From contig JACGCM010002669.1 in the NCBI GenBank assembly GCA_014058105.1, positions 186,001 to 250,000 of the forward strand: a DNA stretch of 64,000 bases, written 5' to 3'. Under the pieces are notes generated by a model. The model searched no databases, was not told where the DNA came from, and was given only the letters and a program-made list of their open reading frames with translations. Shown in pieces: positions 1-9,789 of this stretch (positions within the stretch are counted from its first letter, which is position 1; each line of letters starts with the position of its first letter). Position numbers and translations under genes: made by a program. The stretch is from Kingdonia uniflora. Its lineage: Eukaryota > Streptophyta > Magnoliopsida > Ranunculales > Circaeasteraceae.

Positions 1-1436
1 ATTATTATTATTAGTCCTATTTGTTATTCGTTATGCTTCCGTGTTATTTATAATTGTCAGGTTTGATGTTAGATTCTTTTTTTAGCTAGTTTCGGTAGTT
101 CTGGTGGTTTCGGAGGTTTAGGGGCGGAGGTGTTTGTGTTATGGTTTGGGGAGCCCGTGGTTGGCTTAGTGGAGGTGTAATGCTGCCTGAGGTTGTGGTG
201 TGGCGTGATCCCAGAGGATTTTAGGTTAGATTTAGGTTTTCGTTGTGCTTTCCCTCCTATCTGGCTTTGTCGGATTTCTCCCGTCCATTTCTTCCTTTCT
301 GTCTATTTTTTTTTAGAAAAAATTCTCTCTATTCGAATAGAACTTTCCCTATTCGAATAGAACCTTTTTCTATTTGAATACATGCCACCCTGACTCATTT
401 TATTCGAATAGAACCTTTTCTATTTGAATAGGATTCTTTGGTGAATAGTATTTTCTGTGCTGATTCATTTTATTCGAACAAGATAGTTTCTGTTCGAATA
501 ACTTTTTCTTTCTGTTCGAACAACTTGTTTTCTGTTCGAACAGAGGCATATTTCTACGACCAGTTGGGTCTTTTCTCGCGTTTCTCCACTGTTGGTTTGC
601 CTCGAGATGTGTGTTAGCCTTTTTGGGTTATTTAAACCCATTTCATTTCATTTCAAAATCTCTTCTCTCTTTCTCTCTCTAACCGAATCCTCTCCTCGCC
701 TTGCTCGCCGAATTCGACTCGATTCTTCGCCGTGATCTTTGTCGTTCCTCTCGGTGGGTAATTCCTCTCTTTCCCTTTCTGGTGTGATTCGTTCAATTTT
801 GGTTTATGTGGAAACCCTTGGTTTTGGGGTTTGTGATCGTGGAGTGATTTCAGGGTTTGTGATTAATGATGGATTGAGTTTGATTGTGGAGTATTAGGGT
901 TTATAGAAGTGTATGTTTGTTTGCAGGTGTTGGGCTGATTTTGGGGCTGTGATTGTGGGATATTTGATTGAGTTGGTCGGTGCTGGTGTTTGATTAGGTT
1001 TATAGCCGGTGTGGGGCGATGAGGAGTGATTAATTATTGGCTGGTGGCGGCGATTTCATGGGTTGTATTGCCAGTGATTGGGTGGCTGAATTGGTTGGGC
1101 TTTATTGCAGTTTGTGATGCTCTTTCAGCTGTAGAGCTGATATAAAAATTAGTTTTGGGTTGGGCTTCAGTACTTCATAGTGGTTGACGCTGTGGTGTTC
1201 CCGCTCCTTTGGGTGACTCATTCAGGTTTCGAAAGTCGATTCGCAAAGCATTTTACCATTGGGGTGCTGTTTGGACAGTTTTACCAAGATTGCCGTTCCG
1301 AGCGTGGTTTTGTCAGGCGAGTTTTATCTTCCTAAATAACTAGATTATTATGCTGATTCATGAGTTATAGAAATGCGTAGTTTAGTATATTTATATCGAT
1401 GATTAGGTTAGTATTTTGGTTAATTGCTTAGGACAC
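1..1436 (+). repeat. Long LTR of an outer LTR retrotransposon, left visible part
   Basis: No coding potential is seen. This stretch and 6961-8789 become contiguous once the 1437-6955 insertion and one copy of its 5-bp target duplication are removed, so they form one interrupted unit of more than 3.2 kb. Its right end (…GGGGCGTGACAACA) directly abuts a truncated copia RNase H, which suggests insertion into the copia element. A cluster of TTCGAA palindromes (328-545) is followed by a TATA-like TTATTTAAAC at 628-637 and a CT-rich leader, as expected for U3 then R of an LTR on the + strand. LTRs of this length suit Tekay/Del-type gypsy elements, but no coding region is in view to prove it. The left end lies outside the window, so solo LTR versus 3' LTR is open. 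Confidence 0.5.
328..545 (+). promoter_or_regulatory. Cluster of TTCGAA palindromes upstream of a TATA-like box
   Basis: About nine copies of TATTCGAATA or close variants (TATTTGAATA, TGTTCGAATA, TGTTCGAACA) lie within ~215 bp, spaced irregularly by 20-60 bp. The cluster ends about 85 bp before TTATTTAAAC (628-637). The position matches the U3 enhancer of an LTR. Similar clusters occur at 13561-13760 and 54525-54775 in other elements. An enhancer role is inferred from position only. Confidence 0.55.
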
Positions 1437-2025
1437 TGTAGGAACTTATCCCTCAAGCTAAGGATACTCGATCTCATCTATACCTCGAGTTCTATAAGAC
1501 TCGACCTTATCCAGTACCAGATTCACGCTTAAACAAACGCGTTAACAGTTACACATCGACCACGAACTCGAGCAGAATGTAGATTGCCTGTAACAGATGT
1601 AAACAGAACAAGTCAACATACACCTGTCTCCCACGAGCTAGCAGTTACACACTCGACTACCCATGACTCCCACTTTCCGGAGAACCTGTTCGAGCATGAT
1701 GTTAAGCTGAGAGCAGGGTCAATAAAAGGGCAGAGCTCATAAGGAAATAGGGTGGCCGACAGAGAATTTTACACATACTATTATCTGATATCTAGCTATT
1801 CTATCTTAGATTAACTCTTGTAATCAGATTTTCCCACTTTCTCAAGCAATAATACTACTTTAACAAAATCCTCCACTCGAGGTCGTGGTTTTTACCTATT
1901 TACAGGTTTTCCACGCTAAATCCCCTATGTCAAGTGTTATCTCTTATTTAATTCTTGGCATAGTAGTTCTTGGTGTAAGGGTCGATTTCAAGCCAGTTTG
2001 AGCTTTACGAAATGTAGTCCCTACA
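1437..2025 (+). repeat. 5' LTR of the 5.5-kb non-autonomous element
   Basis: It begins TGTAGGAACTT and ends TCCCTACA, 589 bp, the same length as its partner at 6367-6955. The TATA position reads TCAATAAAAG (about 1719-1728), whereas the partner LTR has the better TCTATAAAAG. Several CTCGAG and GAGCTC hexamers recur along it. Confidence 0.9.
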
Positions 2026-2027
2026 TT

Positions 2028-2045
2028 TGGCGCCATCTGTGGGAA
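2028..2045 (+). other. Primer binding site
   Basis: TGGCGCCATCTGTGGGAA starts two bases after the 5' LTR. Its first seven bases fit the 3' end of a tRNA ending GGCGCCA; the rest is the form often seen in Tat-type elements. The exact priming tRNA is not settled from this sequence. Confidence 0.7.
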
Positions 2046-2236
2046 CGCACGATTTTTTCCACGTACTTAAGGGGCAAGATTGATACTCATCAGTTGAGTA
2101 GTATTCAATTATGGTTCAAACACGTCAGTCTTTCTCCTGCTCCAACTGGAAAGCTCCCCTCTCCCGAGTCAGGTTCTCTTCCAACTAGTTTTTCTCCCCC
2201 TCGAGCTGGGAGATCCTTTTTTCCAGCTCCATCGAC

Positions 2237-2740
2237 CTATCCTGGAAACCAATCTAAACGTCCCTCAGAGCACGAGCAAACTGCAAAAAGAAATAAGTTA
2301 GCTCGAGCAACAAAAGAGCTTGACAAAATCAACCTTTTACAAACCTTCTTAAACTCATCATCCATAACAACAACCATCTTCTCTCGAGCTTTAGCTTGAC
2401 ATTGTTCCTCCAAGAGACCGGCTTCAACCTCAAAGAGCGGCCTCAAGTTCGCCCCCTCAGCGATCTTATCGCTTTCCTCTAGCACCTCCTGCGACTTTGT
2501 GGGAGAAGTTACCTTCCTCCTCTCACTGCTCTCGTCCACACTGACCGACGTAACAGAACGAGGAGCAGCCCCCCTTTTTACAGCCTTCCTCTTCACCAGG
2601 TTCCTTACAACAGTGCTAGAGACCGTGACCATGTCCACTGGCCCATCTGGAATTTCATTGTGCCGCGCGAGCTTCAAGGGTGTATTAAGTTCAGGAGTTG
2701 ACAATTTCTCTTCCATTGAGCTTGGAGTTTTCCCGGCCAA
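2237..2740 (-). CDS. Unrecognised 167-aa antisense ORF inside the non-autonomous LTR element
   Basis: It is an open frame of 167 codons opposite to the element's transcription, downstream (in antisense order) of the gypsy-type-transposon-domain ORF at 3064-3663. The protein is hydrophilic, with Ser/Thr/Lys-rich stretches in the first ~80 residues (KRKAVKRG, SSERRKVTSPTK) and a more ordered Glu/Lys-rich part at ~95-140 (MDDEFKKVCKRL). I recognise no domain. It may be a C-terminal exon of the same spliced antisense gene, because proteins with that domain often carry a long charged, coiled-coil C-terminal half. Function and splicing are not established. Confidence 0.3.
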   Translation of the reverse strand: MAGKTPSSMEEKLSTPELNTPLKLARHNEIPDGPVDMVTVSSTVVRNLVKRKAVKRGAAPRSVTSVSVDESSERRKVTSPTKSQEVLEESDKIAEGANLRPLFEVEAGLLEEQCQAKAREKMVVVMDDEFKKVCKRLILSSSFVARANLFLFAVCSCSEGRLDWFPG

Positions 2741-3063
2741 TCTCCTCTTCGCTTGCGATCTCCTTACCTTGTCGTCCTTACTAGCTACCCTTTAGAAACT
2801 ACTTATCTCTAACTCTTTGAGAACAGCTTCGAGCTCAGTGCCTTCCCTGGCAATGACGTCTATAAAATATTCCTTCTTTGAAACTTTGCAATTAATTCCT
2901 GCATAAAATTCGGCAACGTAAGATACAGATCAACTATAGAAGTATAGTTCAACATACAAATGATAGTTCAATTTTCAATGGTATACTTACCCTTTGTTAT
3001 AGTTCAATTATTAAGTTCCAGGGGTTCCTCATCAAACCGCTGAAGACATTCACCAGACACCCA

Positions 3064-3663
3064 TTAAAGGTTATCGTTCCACACTCGCCCTGCTGAAGAC
3101 AGGTCGAAGAAGCATGGTCTTGAAGAACTAGACAAGAGATATGCTCCATCAGTTGCTGTGACATATTTCACAGCATAATACTCCAGAAAATCCTTGGCAG
3201 TAATCCTCCTCTCACTACCAGATGCAGCCCATCTCCTATTCAGAGTTTCGCATACAAGAATAACTTCCCAAAAATTACAATTCAATTGCGCCAGAAAAGC
3301 TCCAATCAAATTCATAACACTCTTAGCCAAATTGCTCAAAGGCAGAGTCAACCCATAATCGAACTGAGCTAAATAGCAACAAAACCCATCAGTTCGACTA
3401 TCCTTCACAACGCCTTGGACGCACTCCAAGGATACTTCGTCCCCCAAATGCCTGCACTTCTTTTCTTTGGCCAAATCAGGCAGCAAGTACAAGTAATCCC
3501 CTTCTTGACTGACACTACAAGTCCTAATGAAATTACCCCTATATGCGAAGGCGTGCCCCCAAATCCCATCAATACTACTTTTGGCCTTACAGAACTCCCT
3601 AAATTGACTAGAGCCTGTTGGGTACTCAACACGAGAACTCTTCAGACGAGGCCATTCTATCAA
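3064..3663 (-). CDS. Antisense protein resembling the plant 'putative gypsy-type transposon' domain (Transposase_28-like)
   Basis: The 199-aa frame runs antisense to the host LTR element. Residues ~90-135 (DGFCCYLAQFDYGLTLPLSN followed by an L-NLIGAFLAQLN-NFW pattern) fit the family signature, in which a 'GLRLPL' segment is followed by a hydrophobic stretch and 'QLHPN-W'. The C-terminal part (RPCFFDLSSAGRVWNDNL) fits the family's closing 'S-KGWKD-FF' segment. Such proteins are common passengers of plant LTR elements, often antisense, and are not known to be real transposases. ORFs at 4244-4489, 4680-5078 and 5687-6058 on the same strand could be upstream exons, and 2237-2740 a downstream one. 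The match is by eye, not by profile search. Confidence 0.5.
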   Translation of the reverse strand: MIEWPRLKSSRVEYPTGSSQFREFCKAKSSIDGIWGHAFAYRGNFIRTCSVSQEGDYLYLLPDLAKEKKCRHLGDEVSLECVQGVVKDSRTDGFCCYLAQFDYGLTLPLSNLAKSVMNLIGAFLAQLNCNFWEVILVCETLNRRWAASGSERRITAKDFLEYYAVKYVTATDGAYLLSSSSRPCFFDLSSAGRVWNDNL

Positions 3664-4243
3664 TTCGGCTACAGTATCCTCCTCATCTCCTAATCTAATG
3701 ACGGGAGTTTTTTACCCTACGAGGTCTGCTTCATCAGCCTTTGTACAACTGGAAATCGAAGCCATACTTATCTACAGTAAAGGGTCTACTTTACAAAACG
3801 CTGGTCTAACAAAACCTACAGATAGGTCGAGGTATATATATCAATTTTTATCTCACACTACTAGATCACTTATTAATCACAAACTATCTCAAAACGATTT
3901 TTATCGCCCCACAGTCATTATTCCCATTATTATTTTTATTTTATTTTTGTGTTTGGTAGGGATTATATCCTTATCCCGACACAATAAAAAAATTTATACA
4001 TAAACTCTTGTAAACACAAAGACAGACTTACCTTCAGTACCCAAGTGAGAGTCTGCAGCGTTGGTCCGCACCAGTTTGCTCAATTTCTGTAACTTCATCA
4101 AAACCTCCTCGATATCTGCCTCTTCTCGTAGTTTGCAATTGTGACTCCTAGTCACTGCTTTCCACTTCTCCTTTCCTCCTTCGGCGGTAATGGAATCCTC
4201 AGTTGAGATCTTTTTCTCTCTCTCTAACCCTTCTCTTCAATTT

Positions 4244-4489
4244 CTAGTTTTCTGTATTCGGAGAGGGAGGAGAGGGGGTACTTATGCACCTTTCTACGAA
4301 CCGCTGGCAATTTGGATTTTTCCAGTAAGCTGTCCTTATTTCTTGAACCGAGCCGTCTGTTCGTTTGAACCTGTCAGACGTGTCATACCGCTTCGGTGAA
4401 AACACATTCCCATCATAACACCAAATATTATACTTTAGCGTATCTCTCAGCCTCTTGGTCCAACTTTTTTCACAATACCCTAAACTCAT
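4244..4489 (-). CDS. Unrecognised 81-aa antisense ORF
   Basis: A short frame on the same strand as the gypsy-type-transposon-domain ORF, 580 bp upstream of it in antisense order. The protein is basic and aromatic in the middle (NIWCYDGNVFSPKRYD), with a Ser/Pro-rich tail. No domain is recognised. It may be an exon of the antisense passenger gene or a chance frame. Confidence 0.2.
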   Translation of the reverse strand: MSLGYCEKSWTKRLRDTLKYNIWCYDGNVFSPKRYDTSDRFKRTDGSVQEIRTAYWKNPNCQRFVERCISTPSPPSPNTEN

Positions 4490-4679
4490 GATTATGAATT
4501 TTCTACTTTAAAATTTCACGTACATTTATTTGCCCTACTTATGCACCTTGACTTTAACGTCAATATCAGTTAGTACACGAATTCAAAAATTCAGTTTCAA
4601 CAGACAATCCTAGTCATAGTCTATTTTCGTGAATAGATTTTTTTTCTTCAAGTAAATTCGGGCAATTGCATTTCAAAAA

Positions 4680-5078
4680 TTAAAAAATACAATAATAAAT
4701 CACTCTAATCCAAAGATACTTGCATTTGAAGCAACCGGTGTGCCCGACAATGCCACAAGCCTTCAGCAGCCCTGAGGTGATATCCATATCCTCATTAATG
4801 ATCTCGTCCTTGGCCATCATCAGGACAAACTTTTTATGATCTTCAACAGACCGCCAGTAGGTACGCATGGACTCGGACCAGCACACGCGGTTCATTTCAT
4901 CGCCCCTTTCTACATCAGTCTTACCCTCGTAGTTCACTCGGGTTTTGAGCAGAACTGCATCATAACCTTGCTGCCCAAAAACAACTTCCCTTATTTCATC
5001 AATCTTGAATGCTAAATGCAAGTCGTTCAACATACGCACTTCAACAACCCTCTGAGAACGAGTCTTCACCATTTTCAA
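4680..5078 (-). CDS. Unrecognised 132-aa antisense ORF, possible exon of the passenger gene
   Basis: The frame starts MKMVKTRSQRVVEVRML and has a mixed charged/hydrophobic composition that looks protein-like (LHLAFKIDEIREVVFGQQG). Cysteines at the C-terminal end (CGIVGHTGCFKCKYLW) vaguely suggest a metal-binding knuckle, but the spacing does not fit a standard CCHC motif. It lies antisense in the interior of the non-autonomous LTR element. I do not recognise it. It may be an exon of the same antisense transcript as 3064-3663. Confidence 0.3.
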   Translation of the reverse strand: MKMVKTRSQRVVEVRMLNDLHLAFKIDEIREVVFGQQGYDAVLLKTRVNYEGKTDVERGDEMNRVCWSESMRTYWRSVEDHKKFVLMMAKDEIINEDMDITSGLLKACGIVGHTGCFKCKYLWIRVIYYCIF

Positions 5079-5686
5079 TGAAGAACCTTCTTAAAGAACA
5101 AGTCACACTTTTATACTGTTCAGTTAACAGGACTAATTTTTCAATTGACTATACGCAACGTATTTCAGTTTCTATAACCCACTCTTCCTGGGTTCGAGCT
5201 ACTTACTATTATCTTTTCGTGCTTAATCGAGCTCCATAAAAATGAAATTTCAAGCTTTATGTTTACATCTATTAAGCTTGATTCATTTACGAGGTAGGAT
5301 CAGGTATGTTATCCCACCAACTATTCACTCCCATATTATGTACAGCTTGATGACCTCCATGACATGTCGACTATTTTTGCTTTTTCGCTAGTAAAAAACA
5401 AAAACAAAAACAAAAAAACAAACAAAATATTCTTTTATTACGCTCGATTTTTATCTAACAAGTTGGTTACAGGACTACTCCTACAGCGTTGCTTTACAAT
5501 TACAGAATCAAGTTCTTCGAAGCTCGATATTACAAATACTTTCTCAGACACGAGGATAAGTCTCTAGTTCTTTTCTCGTTGCCAAGATAATCCTGATCTT
5601 CCAGAGAAACCTCAGCCACAGATCAAAAAGTACAAAACTGCAGCAGGTCAAAAACTTATTTCCCCTTCATTTCCCTGCAGGAAGAA

Positions 5687-6058
5687 TTAAAATAAAAGAG
5701 ATGGCACCGTGAGAAGCAATCCATCTTCCACCTCCACCACCGCCGTCTCTTCCTCCTTATCCCCACTTGCCCGAAGTTTGTGGAAATTGAGGAGGACTCC
5801 TACCTTAGAAATCGGAACATCAGTAGAGACCAGGGATTTTGCGTCGCATACACCCCAGCCGCTAAATAAGACACTACATAATACCCAGAAATATTTCAAA
5901 CAACACTCCTTCAACAAAATAACAAAGGGAGTCTCCCTACTTTGATAACCACAAAACCATATCCGAAATCCCTCCATGATGAAAGAAAACCGGGTATGAT
6001 ACACTTGATTCCTCATCTTAACCATGATTTTGCAAAGGTACGTTTCCAAAAATATCAA
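5687..6058 (-). CDS. Unrecognised 123-aa antisense ORF near the 3' LTR
   Basis: The first antisense frame met when reading from the right LTR. It contains a hydrophobic stretch at about residues 45-70 (FVILLKECCLKYFWVLCSVL) and an acidic tail (DKEEETAVVEVEDG). If the antisense gene is real, this would be its 5' part. It could equally be a chance frame. No family is recognised. Confidence 0.2.
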   Translation of the reverse strand: MIFLETYLCKIMVKMRNQVYHTRFSFIMEGFRIWFCGYQSRETPFVILLKECCLKYFWVLCSVLFSGWGVCDAKSLVSTDVPISKVGVLLNFHKLRASGDKEEETAVVEVEDGLLLTVPSLLF

Positions 6059-6352
6059 TTTTTTTTCTCACTCTACAAAACAGGCATGTTTGCTTTTCTT
6101 TACAGCGAAGATGTGTTGTAGGTTATTCGGCAATCAAATCTGACCACTATTTATAGCAATACCGCATTTAATGCACGTTATTTCCCCAAACAGTCATCCG
6201 CTCGGGAAAACTAACAGTCTGCCCATGACACTCACGCGTCATAATGGCAACACACTCTTCAATACAGACGTTCCATTTTTCAAGCGTCGCTTACATCATC
6301 ACAAGGTCCGAGTTTTAAGGTTTTCTCAACTAAAGCCACACGTGACTTCAGT

Positions 6353-6366
6353 TGCGAGGGGGCGAT
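6353..6366 (+). other. Polypurine tract before the 3' LTR
   Basis: TGCGAGGGGGCGAT lies immediately upstream of the 3' LTR start TGTAGGGAC. It is the expected plus-strand primer position for a + strand element. Confidence 0.7.
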
Positions 6367-6955
6367 TGTAGGGACTTATCCCCTGAGCTAAGGACACTCG
6401 ATCTCATCTATACCTAGAGCTCTATAAGGCTCGACCTTATCCAATACCAGATTCACGCTTAAACAAACGCGTTAACAGTTACACATTGACCACGAACTCG
6501 AGCAGAACGTGGATCTCCAACAACAGATGTAAACATAACAAGTCAACATACACCTGTCTCCCACGAGCTAGCAGTTACACACTCAACTCCCCATGACTCC
6601 CACTTTTAAGAGAACGTATTCGAGCACGATGTCAAGCTGAGAGCAGGGTCTATAAAAGGGCAGAGCTCCTAAGGAAATACAGTGGCCGACAGAGAATTTT
6701 ACGCATACAATTATCTGATATCTAGCTATTCTATCTTAGATTAAATCTTGTAATCAGATTTTCCTACTTTCTCAAGCAATAATACTACTTTCATAAAATC
6801 CTCCACTCGAGGTCGTAGTTTTTACCTATTCACAGGTTTTCTATGCTAAATCCCCTGTGTTAAGTGTTATCTCTTATTTATTTCTTGGCATAGCAGTTCT
6901 TAGTGTAAGGATCGATTTCAAGCCAGTTCGAGCTTTATGAAATTTGGTCCCTACA
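6367..6955 (+). repeat. 3' LTR of the 5.5-kb non-autonomous element
   Basis: 589 bp, TGTAGGGACTT…GGTCCCTACA, followed by target duplication GACAC at 6956-6960. TATA box TCTATAAAAG is at about 6649-6658. By eye it differs from the 5' LTR by scattered substitutions, mostly transitions. Confidence 0.9.
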
Positions 6956-8789
6956 GACACCTTTACGGAGTTATCCGTTTAGCATACCTTAGGCGAGAAT
7001 ACTTAAGGGTTTAATAAGTTAGTAAAACCTGCGACAATGTGAGTTTAACTACTAGATAGAACCTGTAGGTTATGGTTAGTCATATGTAGTTGTTCTCAGT
7101 TGTCGTTGATGTGAAGATAACTCATGAGATTCCTCTTATACCGATTTCATTGAGGGTGGTTATCACAAATCTTTTCTTCGTTGAGGTTGAGAATAAAGGA
7201 ATTTCTCAGTGTGTTGCGACGCCTCAACGTCGCTATATATATATAATATATTGAGTGTGGAATTGTTGGTTAGTTATTAGGGTGCCCAGCATGTTTTAGG
7301 GCACTAATAACTAGGTTTGGCTATTATTATAGATATATGGGCGACATGTGGTTTAGCCGCCATTTTCTCTGAGATAATATAGTTCTCACCTTATAGTTAT
7401 AGCGCCTTGGTTAGTTTAGGTTGCTGGACTTGGTTCCAGGGTATTCTTGGGGTGACATAGCTTCAGTAAGACATGGTCTTTGACTCGGAGCTCGTCCTCT
7501 TGCCTGCTATTGTTTTAATTAATCTTAGGATTAGTCTAGGTATACTCTGTGTTCTCGAGGCCTGGTCCTTGAGCACTGTCATTGTAATTGGTGGTTGTTT
7601 GGAATGGTAGATTCCATGTGGGAGTGTGGTATCTCCTGGACTGTTAGTTGTTGGTGGTGAGTAGACGGCTTGTCCGTGGTAGTTGGTCGTGGATGTTAAA
7701 CTTCTGATACTATGCCTTAAGATTGTTTGCTTATTGTATTGTGACACTTATTGTCCTCATGATTCTTAGAGCTAATAGAGCTTACTCGTTAAGCCTTCTT
7801 TCTCTAGGATGAGGTTTATAGGGTTGTGTTCCCTTATTGTCCTAGTTCATCATAATCTTTTCCTCTTATTTAAATTCTTCTTCTCCTAATTAATTTATGG
7901 AATCTTTAGCATTCGTCTTCTTTCTGCATATTACTCTCCTCTCTGCATCTATTCCTCTCTCTTATGTATATGATATTTAAAATAGGTTATTTTGTCTTGT
8001 TGGTTGTTGTGCGCTTTAGGCTGATATCTGGTTGTGGGTGATCTCGCTTAGCTTATGATAGCTTCAGGGTTGTGCCTGGTTGAGGTTTGGGTAACCCTGT
8101 TGGATTATTGTGATCCAAGGGTGTTTACCCTCATGTGTGATTGTATCTTTGAGGTAGATTAGTTGCACGTGGCGCTGAGGGCCACGGTTGTGATTACAGT
8201 GTAGTTAGCAGTCCTTGTGACTGGAGTGTAGTTATAGTCTTAACACTCCTTTGCTCAAGATATGTATATATATTTATAGTATAGTTAAATATAATCATTA
8301 GACTAGTTATGTACCTATTAAATACCTATTAGACATCCATGGTATATATATATATATTATTTATTATTTGATATTATTATGTCTTATTATTATTATTATA
8401 ACCATCTCATTGGTTAGTATAATCGTTTAGCTTATTTGGGGAGTTAGTGAGCCGTGCTTTGCTCACTCTCACATAATAATATTTCAGGTTTAGTTGTTGT
8501 TGTGGTGATCCTTGGATAGCTGATCTGGAGGCTCACTCTCCAGTTATTACTATTAGGCTTGCTGCGTACAGGTTTGTAGAATCTTATGTTTAGATATTAT
8601 TATCTTAGTCTTCCGCTGTTTCTATTTTTCCTTATTACTCTGTCGTGATACTATTGTGAATGACTGGGCCAGAATTTGTCTACGACTTAGTTATTCGTGG
8701 GGTGTATCTTTAGATTTCCCCACCTGCACATCCTCGAATCTCAGTAATTGGTCTAGCTACCGATTATTGAATTTTGGGGCGTGACAACA
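6956..8789 (+). repeat. Remainder of the outer long LTR
   Basis: Continuation of the 1-1436 unit after the nested insertion. No credible ORF is present. It contains TA-rich microsatellite-like patches (7232-7250, 8341-8360) and GT-rich non-coding DNA. It ends GGGGCGTGACAACA at about 8789, immediately next to a copia RNase H coding sequence that breaks off mid-domain. That abrupt switch marks the element boundary. The exact last base (8786 or 8789) is uncertain because both give a CA end. Confidence 0.45.
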
Positions 8790-9065
8790 TTCTTCCCTAA
8801 GTTTATCGCGCTTTGATTATCGTTATAGGAATTAGGAAGATGTTGCTCTTTGCTGAGCTCTTTCGTCAACCCTTTAAGCCAAACCATATCCTTGGAAGCT
8901 TCCGTCGTCGCAACATATTCTGCCTCATTGTAGATAAATCTACTATCTTTTATAGTCAAGAAGCCCAAGTAACCACACCGCTTCCTAATGTAAATACAAA
9001 ACCACTAGTGCTCTTTCTCCTGTCTATGTCACTCACCATATTAGAATCAATGAAATCCTGTTAGT
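8787..9065 (-). pseudogene. copia RNase H fragment, truncated
   Basis: Translation reads IYNEAEYVATTEASKDMVWL then NQSAINLGKNV, matching the family's 'EAEYIA…A-KEA-WL' and 'D-QSAI-LAKNP' segments of copia RNase H. The reading frame breaks off right after LGKNV, where the outer LTR sequence starts. The residues that would follow (H-RTKHI in the family) are absent. The fragment is part of the decayed copia polyprotein. Confidence 0.8.
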
Positions 9066-9789
9066 ATATCTGAGAACCCTCTTAAAATAGTATTATATCT
9101 TGAGTCCCTTTTAGATACCTAAGTATCCATTTCACAGCTCTCCAGTGCTCCTTGAATGGATTACTCATATACCTACTAATAACTCCCATTGCTTGGGCAA
9201 TATCCAGTCCTGTATAAATCATAGCGTACATAAGGCTACCAACCGTTGATGAATAAAGAACCTTCTGCAATTTATCGTGATCCTTCTGCGTCATCGAACA
9301 ACACTGTTTTGAAAATTGAAGGTGACCTTCCAATGATGTACTTATGACCGTAGAACCATCCATATTAAACCGCTTAAGTACTTTGCCGATGTACTCAGCT
9401 TAAGATAACTTCAATTCTTGCCGCTCTCTATCTCGTGTAATACGCATACCAAAAACTTATTTTCCAGCACCCAAGTCCATCATAGAAAACTCTCGGGATG
9501 ACCATTCCTTCAACTTGGCAATCTCACTTATGTCGGCACTTGCTACAAACATATCATCTACATATAGAACTAGAATAATATATGAGTTTCTCGTATTCTT
9601 GATTAAACAACAGTAATCCACATTGCATTTTGAAAAACTATTTCAGGATATGAACTGATCAAACTTCAAATACCACTGCCTCGGCGCTTGTCTACGCACT
9701 AGATCTTCTTTCCCTTTAACTGTATACCCTTATGGCTGCTTCATATAGATTTCATTATCAAGATTATCATGAAGAAATGTGTTGTCTTG
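9066..9789 (-). pseudogene. copia reverse transcriptase, C-terminal part
   Basis: Frames read TFLHDNLDNEIYMKQP near 9740, VLYVDDMFVASADISEI near 9560 (the YVDD catalytic box is intact) and, in the open stretch 9363-9082, SSTVGSLMYAMIYTGLDIAQ…YLKGT. In-frame stops interrupt it, for example after KQP. A segment expected between 'VRR' and 'QAPRQWY' (the usual LKKSLYGLK) is missing. The 5' half of the domain lies beyond the 9790-10455 insertion. Confidence 0.8.

Larger units (their letters stand above)
1437..6955 (+). mobile_element. Non-autonomous LTR retrotransposon (LARD-like, Tat-type PBS) with antisense ORFs
   Basis: The 5519-bp element has 589-bp LTRs at 1437-2025 and 6367-6955, both starting TGTAGG and ending CCCTACA. 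It is flanked by a perfect 5-bp target duplication GACAC (1432-1436 and 6956-6960). A primer site beginning TGGCGCC follows the left LTR, and a purine-rich tract (GAGGGGGCGAT) precedes the right LTR. No gag, protease, RT, RNase H or integrase is recognisable in the 4.3-kb interior. The longest frames run antisense, and one (3064-3663) resembles the plant 'putative gypsy-type transposon' domain. It was presumably mobilised by a related autonomous element. The TGGCGCC-type primer site is common in Tat-lineage elements. The LTRs are clearly similar but not identical. Confidence 0.9.

Noticed and set aside
328..545. TTCGAA cluster as a CRISPR array
   Set aside because: Repeats are ~10 bp palindromes with irregular spacing in plant LTR DNA; no direct repeats of CRISPR length and no cas genes.
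328..545. TTCGAA cluster as heat-shock elements
   Set aside because: Heat-shock elements need GAA and TTC blocks spaced by two bases (GAAnnTTC). Here the halves abut, so the word does not fit.
1998..2399. 133-aa + strand ORF
   Set aside because: It crosses the LTR end and primer site of the non-autonomous element and is low-complexity Ser/Pro; it is not a gene.
3415..3693. + strand ORF opposite the Transposase_28-like frame
   Set aside because: It is the complement shadow of the more convincing reverse-strand protein.
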